Source: Rhodospirillaceae bacterium (lineage in GTDB: Bacteria > Pseudomonadota > Alphaproteobacteria > Bin65). Taken from it: 64,000 nt of DNA. Position 1 is the first letter of the stretch; each line of letters opens with the position of its first letter. The notes under the pieces were generated by a model. That model ran no database searches, was not told where the DNA came from, and saw nothing but the letters and a program-made list of their open reading frames with translations. Where the stretch lies: positions 1-64,000 of the forward strand of contig JAPOST010000169.1 of the NCBI GenBank assembly GCA_026709535.1. Reading direction: 5' to 3'. Positions 1-10,272 of the stretch are shown here, in pieces. Made by a program: the position numbers and the translations under genes.

Positions 1-163
1 CGGAATCTCCTTTTCCCACGCAAGCGGTCGGTCCTATCAGCCCCGGCGCGGTGATCGTTGTCTGCGCCCACACCGGCGCGGCCATCACCATAGCCACCAG
101 CGCCGCCGCGAGTGTTGCGGCCAGGCGGGACGGGAATTGACGGATGGTGTCGTGAAAGGACAT
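1..163 (-). CDS. Secreted/periplasmic protein, N-terminal part only (runs off window start)
   Basis: Reverse-strand ATG at 163 with GGAGG just upstream; translation MSFHDTIRQFPSRLAATLAAALVAMVMAAPVWAQTTITAPGLIGPT... has a Sec-type signal peptide (AxA-like cleavage) and stays open to the edge. Confidence 0.6.
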   Translation of the reverse strand, partial: MSFHDTIRQFPSRLAATLAAALVAMVMAAPVWAQTTITAPGLIGPTACVGKGDS

Positions 164-184
164 GGGCGGGGCCTCCTGTACTTA

Positions 185-244
185 TTGAGAGGCCCCCTTG
201 AGAGGCCCCCTTGAGAGGCCCCCTTGAGAGGCCCCCTTGAGAGA
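185..244. repeat. 13-bp tandem repeat (TTGAGAGGCCCCC), about 4.6 copies
   Basis: Read directly: copies at 185, 198, 211, 224 and a partial copy at 237; immediately upstream of the reverse-strand CDS starting at 163. Confidence 0.95.
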
Positions 245-294
245 TTGCCATCAAGCCTAGACCCAAGACACAACGCTGTCAAGCAAGATCGACA

Positions 295-654
295 TCATCG
301 CCAATCACATCGACACCGGATTTTGTCTTCGAACGACGCGCTGACCATATTCGTTTTCCTGCAGGCTGCTATTCGCGGGTTCTGGTGATCGTTCGACCGA
401 TCTGAAGGATGCACGAGTTCGGCAAAGAACTGCCATAAAGGCGTAGCAGCGCGATACACGTCATCCGTCAGGCCACAGATCTGTCCGCGAGTGAATTCGT
501 ACAAGGGAACGAGACTTCGCCGATTGGCGGATATACCAAGGCGGTGGATCGCGGCAGCATCTCTGCTGTCGGTCGGCAAGTCGGGATCCGGGCCTGAAAG
601 GCTGTTTTTGAACTTGTTGATCCTGGACGTTTCGAAACCGAAAGCCGGCAGCAT
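295..654 (-). CDS. Hypothetical protein
   Basis: 119 aa ORF with plausible composition; no recognised family. Confidence 0.3.
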   Translation of the reverse strand: MLPAFGFETSRINKFKNSLSGPDPDLPTDSRDAAAIHRLGISANRRSLVPLYEFTRGQICGLTDDVYRAATPLWQFFAELVHPSDRSNDHQNPRIAACRKTNMVSASFEDKIRCRCDWR

Positions 655-741
655 ATCCGCTACGATGGTCGAGCATTCTTGCGTTCCGTGGATAGCAGGA
701 CTACCTCAAAGACAATCCTGAAAGGGAGGAGTTCTCGACGA

Positions 742-1401
742 ATGCAATCTGGTTTTCAGGCATTTCTGGTGATGGGAACGCTATCACTCATGGTGGGCGC
801 CTGTTCGATTTTAGGCGGCAAGGCGGCCGAGGAACCTGCCCATCGGGTTGTTCTGAAAGACGGCGTTTTCCAGATCCGTGAATATGGCACTTATGCCGTT
901 GCCGAGACAGTGGTGAAGAAATCGTTCGAAGCTGCGACTCGCGAAGGCTTCCGTTTGCTCTTCAACTATATTTCTGGAGCCAATCGCGGGGAGTCGAAGA
1001 TCGACATGACGGCGCCGGTTCTTGTTGCGCCGGAAAGGGTGACGATGACGGCGTCACCGCGGCGGGCGCGTGATGCGCTCGCACGACTCGACGACGCTGC
1101 GACAGGCTGGACGATAGCCTTTGTGCTGCCGGAAGGCGTGACTGCCGGTACGGCGCCAAGACCAGCTAACGACCGCGTTGCTCTGCGCGATGTCCCTGCG
1201 CGTCGCGTAGCCGTTATACGGTTTGCGGGTTTTTTCCGCAAAGCGGTGGCAGAGACGAAGCGGCGTGAACTCGTGGCCTGGCTCAAGGTGCGTGGTCTGG
1301 CGCACCGAGGAGACTGGCGCATGGCTGGATATAATCCACCTTGGACGTTGCCATCGCTGAGGCGCAATGAAGTCATCGTCACGCTGGACGCCAACTATTG
1401 A
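742..1401 (+). CDS. SOUL-family heme-binding protein, putative lipoprotein
   Basis: ATG at 742; lipobox-like LMVGAC; body FQIREYGTYAVAETVV...NYISGANRGESKIDMTAPV...AVIRFAGFF...AGYNPPWTLPSLRRNEVIV matches the SOUL pattern. Confidence 0.85.
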   Translation: MQSGFQAFLVMGTLSLMVGACSILGGKAAEEPAHRVVLKDGVFQIREYGTYAVAETVVKKSFEAATREGFRLLFNYISGANRGESKIDMTAPVLVAPERVTMTASPRRARDALARLDDAATGWTIAFVLPEGVTAGTAPRPANDRVALRDVPARRVAVIRFAGFFRKAVAETKRRELVAWLKVRGLAHRGDWRMAGYNPPWTLPSLRRNEVIVTLDANY

Positions 1402-1812
1402 GTGGCAAGAGCGCGGAAGGTCACCGGCAGTCGGACAAGTACTTGAAGCAGCGTCGGCGAGCACGACGATATCTGGAGACGGCCACCATCCGGCGTTCTC
1501 TTGTAGGCCTGCTGTCCCGCGAATGCTGGGCATACAGGGTCCGCATATTCTTCCAGATCGTTGTGGCGTGGCGGACAACTGTCGGTTCGATCAGTAAACT
1601 GGCGTCTGATCGTCGATGCTATTGCTGAAACCACATCATCTTGTTGTCATAAACCGTCTGTCATGCTAGGTTTTGTAGTGTTTTCCGATTTTTGCGCCGT
1701 TGGCCTGTCAGTCCGGCGTCTCCCGTCAAAAGGACCTTTTCTGCTATTTTGGACAGTTTCGCGCAAACTGTTGCCGCGCTCCATTCTTTTCTGAACGAAA
1801 GCCTGATCTGCC

Positions 1813-4533
1813 GTGCCCGAACCGACGACGCCTGAACGCGAATTTCCGCCTGTTTCCATCGAAGAGGAGATGAAGCGTTCCTATCTTGATTACGCCATGA
1901 GCGTGATCGTGGCGCGCGCTCTCCCGGATGTGCGCGATGGCCTGAAGCCGGTTCATCGGCGCATCCTCTACGCAATGCGTGAAGGCGGCTACACCGGTGA
2001 TCGGCCCTATCGCAAGTCGGCGCTGATCGTTGGCGACGTTATGGGCAAGTACCACCCCCATGGCGATCAGGCGATCTATGATGCGCTGGTACGGATGGCT
2101 CAACCATTTTCCATGCGCCTGCCGTTGATTGACGGGCAGGGTAATTTTGGTTCAATGGACAGCGATCCGCCAGCGGCCATGCGATACACGGAGGCCCGTC
2201 TGGCCGGGGCGGCCGAATCGTTGCTTGAAGACATCGACAAGGATACCGTCGACTTTCAGGAAAACTATGATGAATCGCGCCGCGAACCTGTCGTTCTACC
2301 GGCGCGCTATCCGAACCTGCTGGTCAACGGTGCCGGCGGTATCGCTGTCGGCATGGCGACCAACATTCCGCCGCACAATCTGGGCGAGGTTGTCAGCGCC
2401 TGTCACAAATTGATCGAAAATCCGGACACTTCCCTGGAAGAGATCATGGAAGACATACCTGGTCCGGATTTTCCCACTGGCGCCCTGATCATGGGACGTT
2501 CTGGAATCTATGAAGCTTTCCGCACCGGACGCGGCTCGATTGTCATGCGTGCGCGCCATCACGTCGAGAAGGGTCGGAATGATCGCGAGACGTTGGTGTT
2601 CACCGAAATCCCCTATCAAGTGAACAAGGAGAAGGTTCTTGAGAGGATTGGTGAACTGGCGCGTAACAAGCAGATTGAAGGCATTGCCGGCGCCAACGAC
2701 GAATCGGATCGGGAAGGAGTCCGCCTGATCGTTGACATCAAGCGCGATTCCGATGCCGAGGTCGTGCTGAACCGGTTGTTCCAGTTCACTCAATTGCAGA
2801 CCAGTTTTGGCGTCAACATGTTGGCGCTGAACGGTGGTCGACCGGAACAAATGGGGCTGCTGGATATCCTGAAGGCTTTCCTCGCGTTTCGCAAGGAGGT
2901 TATTGCCCGCCGCACCAGGCACATGCTTGAGGAGGCGAGGGGAAAGGCTCACACTCTGGTCGGTCTGGCGGTCGCGGTTGCCAACCTTGATGAAGCTATT
3001 GCTCTCATCCGTAACGCGCCAGACGCGCCGACAGCCCGCGATCAACTCATGGCCCGATCCTGGCCGGCTGAGGATATTGCCGACCTGATATCCCTTATTG
3101 CCGAGCCGGAGAGCAGGATGGGCGAGGACAACGCCTATCGCCTGACGGAAGCTCAGGCACGAGCAATCCTGGAATTGCGCTTGCATCGCCTGACGGGTCT
3201 GGAGCGGGAGAAGATCGACGAGGATCTTCGGAAGATTGTCGACCAGATTCGAGATTATCTTGACATTCTTCGCTCCCGACTTCGCGTGCAGCAGATTCTC
3301 CGCGATGAGTTGACCGAGATGCGGGAGATTTATGCCGATGACCGGCGCAGCGCTATTGAGGAAGGCGAGATTGACCAGGATATCGAAGACCTGATCCAGC
3401 GCGAGGACATGGTCCTGACTTTCACCCATGGCGGCTATATCAAGCGGGTGCCGCTGACCACCTACCGGGCGCAAAATCGCGGCGGCAAGGGGCGCGCGGG
3501 GATGAAGACGAAAGATGACGATTTCGTCGATCGAGTCTATGTCGTGAACACGCACACGCCAGTCCTGTTCTTCTCGTCGACTGGTATGGTTTACAAGCTG
3601 AAGGTCTACCGTTTGCCGCTTGGCACGCCGCAAGCCCGCGGCAAGGCGATGATCAACCTGCTGCCGCTCCGGCCCGGAGAAACGATATCCATTATCTTGC
3701 CGCTGCCTGACGAAGAGGAGTGGCCGAACCTTGATATCATGCTGGCGACCAGCAGCGGCAAGGTTCGCCGCAATTCGCTCGGCGACTTTACCAACGTAAT
3801 GGCGAACGGCAAGATCGCCATGAAGCTGGAAGAAGGCGAGTCCCTGGTTGGCGTCGAGACCTGCGATGTCGGTCAGGATGCCCTGCTGGCCACTGTTCAC
3901 GGCAAGGCGATCCGTTTTCGGGTCAATGATGTGCGCCTGTTCAAGGGACGAGATTCTCGCGGCGTGCGGGGCATGAAACTGGGCGTGGGCGATCAGGTGA
4001 TTTCTCTTTCGATCCTGGACCATATCGAAGCAGCGACCGGGCAACGGGACGACTATATCCGTATTGCCAACGCCCACCGGCGCGCCGCGTCAATAGCCGA
4101 GCAGGGTGAACAGCCCAATCCAGAGGATATTGAACTTGCCTCGAAATTTGCCGTGGCTCCTTGGAATGACCTGGCGGGGCAGGAGGAATTCGTTCTGGTT
4201 GTCTCCGACGACGGCTTCGGCAAGCGGACATCGGCCTACGAATATCGCATCACCGGGCGTGGCGGGGCCGGGGTGGTCGCAATAGATACTGACCGTCCAG
4301 ATGGTAACGCTCGCATCGTCGGCGCTTTCCCCGTCCGAAATCGCGATGAACTGATTCTGGTAACCGACGGTGGCCAGATCATTCGGGTTCCAGTAGAGCA
4401 GATCCGCGTCGTTGGCCGGGCGACGAGAGGTGTCACACTGTTCAAGGTAGACCAGGACGAACGGGTTGTCTCGGTTTCCCGTCTGCGGGAAGACCAGATC
4501 GTGGTGCAAGAAGCGGCGGCTGAAAATGCTTGA
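1813..4533 (+). CDS. gyrA: DNA gyrase subunit A
   Basis: GTG start; [57 protein letters not shown] and C-terminal GyrA beta-propeller repeats. Confidence 0.98.
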   Translation: MPEPTTPEREFPPVSIEEEMKRSYLDYAMSVIVARALPDVRDGLKPVHRRILYAMREGGYTGDRPYRKSALIVGDVMGKYHPHGDQAIYDALVRMAQPFSMRLPLIDGQGNFGSMDSDPPAAMRYTEARLAGAAESLLEDIDKDTVDFQENYDESRREPVVLPARYPNLLVNGAGGIAVGMATNIPPHNLGEVVSACHKLIENPDTSLEEIMEDIPGPDFPTGALIMGRSGIYEAFRTGRGSIVMRARHHVEKGRNDRETLVFTEIPYQVNKEKVLERIGELARNKQIEGIAGANDESDREGVRLIVDIKRDSDAEVVLNRLFQFTQLQTSFGVNMLALNGGRPEQMGLLDILKAFLAFRKEVIARRTRHMLEEARGKAHTLVGLAVAVANLDEAIALIRNAPDAPTARDQLMARSWPAEDIADLISLIAEPESRMGEDNAYRLTEAQARAILELRLHRLTGLEREKIDEDLRKIVDQIRDYLDILRSRLRVQQILRDELTEMREIYADDRRSAIEEGEIDQDIEDLIQREDMVLTFTHGGYIKRVPLTTYRAQNRGGKGRAGMKTKDDDFVDRVYVVNTHTPVLFFSSTGMVYKLKVYRLPLGTPQARGKAMINLLPLRPGETISIILPLPDEEEWPNLDIMLATSSGKVRRNSLGDFTNVMANGKIAMKLEEGESLVGVETCDVGQDALLATVHGKAIRFRVNDVRLFKGRDSRGVRGMKLGVGDQVISLSILDHIEAATGQRDDYIRIANAHRRAASIAEQGEQPNPEDIELASKFAVAPWNDLAGQEEFVLVVSDDGFGKRTSAYEYRITGRGGAGVVAIDTDRPDGNARIVGAFPVRNRDELILVTDGGQIIRVPVEQIRVVGRATRGVTLFKVDQDERVVSVSRLREDQIVVQEAAAENA

Positions 4534-4791
4534 GGTGACTGCGCAGATCTTGACCAGAATTCGGCGGCCCGCAAGGATGCTCCGGCGCACAGGACCGGGG
4601 CGTGCCTGACATCGAACCCGTCGAATTCACACGGTTCACCAGAGACTTCGGCGCACGGGCTGACGCGGCCGCCGGCCGGTATTAACTCTCTGCGGGACGG
4701 CACGGTCGGGCCACGCGCTGCTTTATCGATTGCATCGGCGCGCTTGCCCGCCTAGGCAAGGCGTCAGCCATCAGGCGAGGAGAGCGCGGTC

Positions 4792-5295
4792 ATGGCCCGA
4801 GACCGGATCGGGATCTATCCCGGGACATTTGATCCAATTACCAACGGTCACGTCGATATCATTCGGCGTGCGCTCAGGATTTGCGATCAGCTAATCGTCG
4901 GCGTAGCGGAGAATATCGGCAAGAATCCATTGTTTTCGCTGGAAGAGCGCGTTTCCCTCGTCAATCATGAACTGGATCTGATCAACCAAGCCACCGGCGG
5001 CGGCCAAGCATCGACCAGGGTGTTCGGCAACCTCCTCATGCATTTCGTTGAGGAGACCAACGCTGTCATGATCATCCGTGGGCTGCGGGCGGTATCCGAT
5101 TTCGATTACGAATTCCAGATGGCTGGCATGAACGCACGTCTCAATCCGAATATCGAGATGGTCTACCTAATGGCTTCCGAACACCAGCAGTTCATCGCCT
5201 CGCGGTTGGTCAAGGAGATTGCCGCCATGGGTGGCGACATTACAAGTTTCGTGCCGCAAAACACATGTAAGGCTTTGGCGGCCAAGTTTTCCTGA
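4792..5295 (+). CDS. coaD: Phosphopantetheine adenylyltransferase
   Basis: RIGIYPGTFDPITNGHVDIIRRAL ... IIRGLRAVSDFDYEFQMAGMN, 167 aa. Confidence 0.97.
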   Translation: MARDRIGIYPGTFDPITNGHVDIIRRALRICDQLIVGVAENIGKNPLFSLEERVSLVNHELDLINQATGGGQASTRVFGNLLMHFVEETNAVMIIRGLRAVSDFDYEFQMAGMNARLNPNIEMVYLMASEHQQFIASRLVKEIAAMGGDITSFVPQNTCKALAAKFS

Positions 5296-5843
5296 TTTCC
5301 GGATCGTTTTCACGCTGCCGGACCAACCTGCCACAGCCATCGCTGGCGACGCAGTATCGGAGCAGAAGACACAAGAGCAGAAAAGAGCATGTCGTTGGCG
5401 CCGGAATCGGGGCGCAATGGCGAGGCTGCGATGAAAACAGCCTGTCGCCGCCCTTTTCAGGATTCCCTGTCCAGGTCCCCGGCAAGTTGGCCTGCGCCTC
5501 GCGACCATGGCTGACCTCTTGCTGCGTCAGGGGGGAGATATCGGGATGGATATTTCATTTCCGGACAGGACACCGGACAGGACCAAGGCCAACCAATCAG
5601 GTTCACCGAACGATTGATTCGGCCGGACCTGGGCCAGAGTCGTCATGGATGTGAAAGTAGGCGTGACGGAGACTGATCTTGATGATCTCCTGCGCGTCGT
5701 GAAAGTTGATACCTGCAGGCTGGTCAAGCACCATATTCATCCGCAGTTTGTCAGCAGACGCCGTGTATGCTTGAATTGGAACGCCGTGCGTTCGGCTTCA
5801 TATCCATGGGAGGCTCTTCATTTCCAGCCAGTCGCCCGACCTC

Positions 5844-6830
5844 GTGATCGACGGCCTGCAGTATTGCCGCTGGTCAGAAGCGATCTTCCGCCAGTTCCGA
5901 AGCGGCGGCGTGGACGCAGTTCACGCCACGGTTGTCTACCATGAAGACTATTCCGGTACTCTGGCGCGACTGGACGAGTGGGACGACCTTTTCTCGTTAT
6001 TTGATCGCCATATCGTCCATGGTCGCATCTCAACCGATATTCTCGCTTCCCGGCAGGCGGGAAAGACGGCCGTATTTTTCGGCATGCAGAATTGCAGGCC
6101 GGTAGAAGACGACCTGTCCCGGATAGAAGACCTTTACGACCGTGGGATTCGTTTCATGCAGCTCTCCTATAACAAGGCATGTTCGCTGGCGACCGGTTGG
6201 TTCGACGAGGAACGGGACACAGGCGTTACCTTAAAGGGTCGGGAGGCGATCGCCGAGATGAATCGCGTCGGCATGGTTGTCGACATGTCCCATTCCGCCG
6301 AGCGCTCGACGCTGGAGGCGATGGAAGCATCGACCCGCCCCATCGCCATATCTCACGCCAATCCGCGCACTTGGCGCGATACAGGTCGAAACAAGTCCGA
6401 TGATGTGTTGAAGGCGGTAGCGGACTCGGGAGGCATTCTGGGACTCAGCATTTATCCGCACCATATGAAGGAGGGCTCAATGACCACCCTGGAGCAATTT
6501 TGCGAAATGGCGGCGCGGACAGCAGATCTGATGGGCGCGGAGCGACTCGGGATCGGATCGGACCTGTGCCAGGACCAGCCTGATTCTGTAGTCCGCTGGA
6601 TGCGAAGCGGCATTCGGGAGGACGAAAACACGCCACCTCCCGAGGGCGTCAGGGATGTCCGGTTTCCGGATATGCCGTCCTGGTTCCGGTCCAACGAAGA
6701 CATTCCGGGCATCGCCCGGGGGTTGCGCGCCGTCGGCTTTTCCGATCGGGAGGTGGCCGGTATCATGGGCAATAACTGGTATCGCTTCATGACTGACGCC
6801 TTCGGGCCCGCTGTTGGCTCGACGCAATGA
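5844..6830 (+). CDS. Peptidase M19 (renal dipeptidase-like) family protein, divergent metal site
   Basis: VIDGLQYCRW, VDMSHSAERSTLEAME, IAISHANPR, GIGSDLCQDQPD. The start may lie slightly upstream of the GTG at 5844. Confidence 0.85.
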   Translation: MIDGLQYCRWSEAIFRQFRSGGVDAVHATVVYHEDYSGTLARLDEWDDLFSLFDRHIVHGRISTDILASRQAGKTAVFFGMQNCRPVEDDLSRIEDLYDRGIRFMQLSYNKACSLATGWFDEERDTGVTLKGREAIAEMNRVGMVVDMSHSAERSTLEAMEASTRPIAISHANPRTWRDTGRNKSDDVLKAVADSGGILGLSIYPHHMKEGSMTTLEQFCEMAARTADLMGAERLGIGSDLCQDQPDSVVRWMRSGIREDENTPPPEGVRDVRFPDMPSWFRSNEDIPGIARGLRAVGFSDREVAGIMGNNWYRFMTDAFGPAVGSTQ

Positions 6831-8541
6831 CAGGGTCGACAAAACGTCCATCGGGGATCGTTTCCTGGCCGACAACATGATCTTGCGGTCTCCGGACACC
6901 GTACTTCGGCTGAACCGTCTGGGGGCGTTTCACCAGACGCGGCTGAGCTTCATCCGCGCAATGCTTCGCCACGTGGAGGCGGCCGGATATGTGTTTGATT
7001 ATAGCCATTGGGCCATAGACAGGGATGGTGTAGGAGATGCGGTTCTGACGGCGCGGGGAAACGGCCAGATCTATTCGCTGGTCTGCTTTGCCCATGATCT
7101 GGCACCTGCGATGCGGACCGACCGTGTCATTGCCGAAGCATGGGACGCCACGTACACCCTTTTTGACGGGATTCCTGATGCCCGTGAGATGGCCCGGCTG
7201 CGGGAGAACACACCGCGGCAGGAAGCAGGACGCTATGTTCACACCGATTTGATCCTCTCGCGCACCAACAAGAGCGCCCGGTTGTTCGATGATGTGGTTG
7301 AGTGCCTGGCCAAGGGGCGGCAACCGGATGCCGCACGATTGGATGACGTCGGGTACGTCATGCGGACTACCGCGGTATACGGCAACGGCAAGTTCGGTAT
7401 TGCCGACCGATGCCGATATGCCGTCCGAGATGGGTGGGGCGGACCCTTTCGGCTGGAAATGCTGACGGTCTGGATGATCCGTCAGTTCGTGGCCGACCTG
7501 ATTGATCACATGGCCAAGGCGAAGGGCGGCCGCAACGCCGTCTCGCTGGAAAAGGTCCTGCGCCGGCGCTTGGGGCTGGGCAACTCGACCGGACTTGGGC
7601 TGGGACCTTTTATCGTCAATCATCCCGCCTTGTTCGCAAGGTGGGTCGAATGCCGGGAAATTGCGCTGGCGTTGGTCTGCGCGCAACGCGATGCAACGCC
7701 GGATGCCTGGCAAATGTTCAGGGATTGGATTTACCGCGCCGAGAGGGATGTTGCCGGTTGGCTGGTTCCCGATGCACTTCAATCGAAGAAGATTGCCGCG
7801 CTCCGAGAGGATTTGTCTGTTCTTGCGCAGCGGGTTGCCGCAATGCCTCACGATCACGCCTTTCCCTGGTCCGAGATCTGTTCCTGGGCGGCCGATAACA
7901 TGAGCCTTGATGGCCAGGAGCTCGTTGTTTCGCTGGTCATTGAACCACATGGCGATCTCGTCGACCATCTGGCTGACGAAATGGCGGTGGATACGGAGCA
8001 TGATCGCTGGTTCGACCCTTCGATGTCGGTTCTGCAGGCGCGCAGGACGATCGAGGATCACTTTGCCTGGGCGCTGAAGACGGACTACGCGAGGCCGGCA
8101 GCGCAAGCGCGGTTCTGGTACGTCTCGTCCAATAAGCTGGAGCCGCGCCTTGGCGAGCGATGGGAAGAGCCCGGCGCCGAACTGGAACTTCCACTGGCGG
8201 TCGGGCGGGACATTGCGGCCTGCCATGACGATCTTCGGAATTGTGACGATGATGAACTCGTTTCAGATTTCCTGCGCCGACATTCTCAGCATCGTCATGT
8301 TCTTCGCCGATTGCGAAACCCGCTGGCGCACCAGTTCGGACACATCCGAGACAACTTGATTGGTACCGATCTCCTGCCGCTCGACATGCTTCGGTGCAAG
8401 CTTGCCTTCTTTGGCGCTACGAGGTTCGACCCGAAGTCGGACCGCTGGCTGCGAATCAACATGTTTCGCAATGCGCCCTATCCCGATGAGGTTGGCGAAG
8501 GTCCGTTGGATGACTGGATTTTCCCGCGATCGGACGCGTGA
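6814..8541 (+). CDS. Uncharacterised protein (~575 aa)
   Basis: Long ORF (TTG start as given; the ATG at 6877 is an alternative) in a tight same-strand array overlapping the M19 gene; no family recognised. Confidence 0.75.
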   Translation: MARRNDRVDKTSIGDRFLADNMILRSPDTVLRLNRLGAFHQTRLSFIRAMLRHVEAAGYVFDYSHWAIDRDGVGDAVLTARGNGQIYSLVCFAHDLAPAMRTDRVIAEAWDATYTLFDGIPDAREMARLRENTPRQEAGRYVHTDLILSRTNKSARLFDDVVECLAKGRQPDAARLDDVGYVMRTTAVYGNGKFGIADRCRYAVRDGWGGPFRLEMLTVWMIRQFVADLIDHMAKAKGGRNAVSLEKVLRRRLGLGNSTGLGLGPFIVNHPALFARWVECREIALALVCAQRDATPDAWQMFRDWIYRAERDVAGWLVPDALQSKKIAALREDLSVLAQRVAAMPHDHAFPWSEICSWAADNMSLDGQELVVSLVIEPHGDLVDHLADEMAVDTEHDRWFDPSMSVLQARRTIEDHFAWALKTDYARPAAQARFWYVSSNKLEPRLGERWEEPGAELELPLAVGRDIAACHDDLRNCDDDELVSDFLRRHSQHRHVLRRLRNPLAHQFGHIRDNLIGTDLLPLDMLRCKLAFFGATRFDPKSDRWLRINMFRNAPYPDEVGEGPLDDWIFPRSDA

Positions 8542-8545
8542 GCCT

Positions 8546-9214
8546 TTGCTGTGTTCCCGTAATGAAATTAATGGTCTGGCCATGAAAGCGGCACGTGGCG
8601 CGGGACTGCCTTGGGGTCTTGCCGAAGAAGCCGGTTGGGCAGCGTGCTGGCTCGAATCACGCAGGTTGGGCGGCATGTCCGCGTTGGCCAGTAACCTTGA
8701 AGCGTTGGCTTCGGAAGACTGGAGTCTGGATTTTCCGGAGCCGTCTGCAGGTGAATGGCGTGCAGTATCCGGGATAACCGACGGGCTGCTCGCTGGCGTC
8801 ACGCTGGCCGATCGGGCTGGTCTTGATTTGAACCCATCCGTCAGTATCCTTGTCTTGCGCAAGGTCAGATGGCCGATCCTGATGGTGCCGTTTCTCGCGG
8901 AAGCTGTCTGCCCTCGCCATGTTGCCTTGGAACTTCAAGTAGAGGAACACACCGTGTCGGTCGGGATCTTTCCCCATGGCGTTGACCGGGATGTCGAAAT
9001 CCTGAAACACAAGAGCCGATCCGGCGCCGTTTTTCTGGAGGCGCGGGATCTGGATAAGGGCAACCGGGCAGTTCTGGAGCTTGACGGCAGCATTCCGATT
9101 GATCAAGACGCTTATGCAAGACTGGAGTACTGGGCGCACAAGACTTGCGTGCCGGAAAGTGCCGAGTCCCGTCAGAAAGGTGCCGGCGGCGGCGAGTTGA
9201 TTGAGACGGATTGA
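8546..9214 (+). CDS. DUF3726-like protein
   Basis: SRNEINGLAMKAARGAGLPWGLAEEAG resembles the N-terminus of DUF3726 proteins; directly precedes the Ldh gene. Start uncertain (TTG 8546 or ATG 8582). Confidence 0.65.
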   Translation: MLCSRNEINGLAMKAARGAGLPWGLAEEAGWAACWLESRRLGGMSALASNLEALASEDWSLDFPEPSAGEWRAVSGITDGLLAGVTLADRAGLDLNPSVSILVLRKVRWPILMVPFLAEAVCPRHVALELQVEEHTVSVGIFPHGVDRDVEILKHKSRSGAVFLEARDLDKGNRAVLELDGSIPIDQDAYARLEYWAHKTCVPESAESRQKGAGGGELIETD

Positions 9215-9227
9215 CGGGAAGAAGGAC

Positions 9228-10244
9228 ATGGCCGCTGCGGAAACTGTCGCAATGACGACGGAAGAAATCGAAGACCTCGCCTTTCGTGCCTTGCAGAACG
9301 CCGGCGCCAGCGAGGCAAACGCCCGGTCGGTCGCGCGATCCTCGGCGGCGGCACACGCTGACGGCGCTGCCTCCCACGGCCTGCCCTATGTTCCGATCTA
9401 TTGCGAGCACTTGCAGTGCGGCAAGGTGAGGGGACATGCAGCCCTGGCAATCAACCGCATGAAACCGTCGGTATTGGTCGCCGATGCCGGAAACGGCTTC
9501 GCTCATCCTGCCATTGACGCCGGTTTCGAGAGGTTGGTGCCGCTGGCGAAGGAACAGGGTATTGCCTGTCTGGCCATCCGCAACTCCTACAATTGCGGTG
9601 TCTTGGGATGGCATACGCTTCGGCTCGCGCAACGGGGGTTGATGGCGATGGGTTTCACCAACGCACCCGCGTCGATGGCGCCGGTCGGCGGCGTGCAGAA
9701 GGTGGTGGGCACCAATCCGTTCAGCGTCGCGGCGCCGGACGGGAAGGGCGAAGCACACATCCTGATCGACCAGAGCGCCAGCGTGATCGCACGCAGCGAA
9801 ATCATGCAGTACGCACGCCGCGGCGACCCGCTTCCAGAGGGATGGGCTCTGGATGGCGATGGCCGGCCCACGACAGATCCGGATGCGGCCCTGAGAGGCA
9901 CGATGGTTCCTTGCGGCGGCTACAAGGGCTTCGGGGTGGCCCTGATGGTGGAATTGCTGGCGGCCGCCGCCGCAGGCGCCACGCTCGGGAAGGACGCCAG
10001 CCCGTTCTCCGGCCCGGTTGGCGGTCCTCCTGCGACTGGGCAGTTCTTCATTGCCATTGATATTGATACAACCTCTGGCGGCACGTTCCAGGGCCGTGCG
10101 GAAGAGTTGGTGGCCGCCATCTCCAGGCAACCCGGCGCCCGAGTCCACGGCACGGGACGGAAGGCGGCGCGCGCGCGCGCCGCCGCAGAGGCAATGCAGG
10201 TAGATTGCGCCATCGTCGAAAAGGTCAGGGCGCTTGCCGACTGA
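9228..10244 (+). CDS. Ldh-family (malate/L-lactate/ureidoglycolate dehydrogenase type) oxidoreductase
   Basis: ASEANARSVARSSAAAHADGAASHGL, NSYNCGVLGWHTLRLAQRGLMAMGFTNAPASMAPVGG, GTNPFSVAAPDG, GGYKGFGVALMVELLAA. Confidence 0.92.
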   Translation: MAAAETVAMTTEEIEDLAFRALQNAGASEANARSVARSSAAAHADGAASHGLPYVPIYCEHLQCGKVRGHAALAINRMKPSVLVADAGNGFAHPAIDAGFERLVPLAKEQGIACLAIRNSYNCGVLGWHTLRLAQRGLMAMGFTNAPASMAPVGGVQKVVGTNPFSVAAPDGKGEAHILIDQSASVIARSEIMQYARRGDPLPEGWALDGDGRPTTDPDAALRGTMVPCGGYKGFGVALMVELLAAAAAGATLGKDASPFSGPVGGPPATGQFFIAIDIDTTSGGTFQGRAEELVAAISRQPGARVHGTGRKAARARAAAEAMQVDCAIVEKVRALAD

Positions 10245-10272
10245 CAGTCACACAGTTTCAGGGTCAGGAAAG

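Noticed and set aside
2296-4077. 593 aa reverse ORF
   Set aside because: Antisense to gyrA, whose protein is unmistakable; high-GC shadow ORF.
6787-8226. 479 aa reverse ORF
   Set aside because: Antisense to the 575 aa forward gene, which fits the operon direction and coupling better; the reverse translation has no recognisable motif.
8865-10148. 427 aa reverse ORF
   Set aside because: Antisense to the DUF3726-like and Ldh genes; Ldh motifs are clear on the forward strand.
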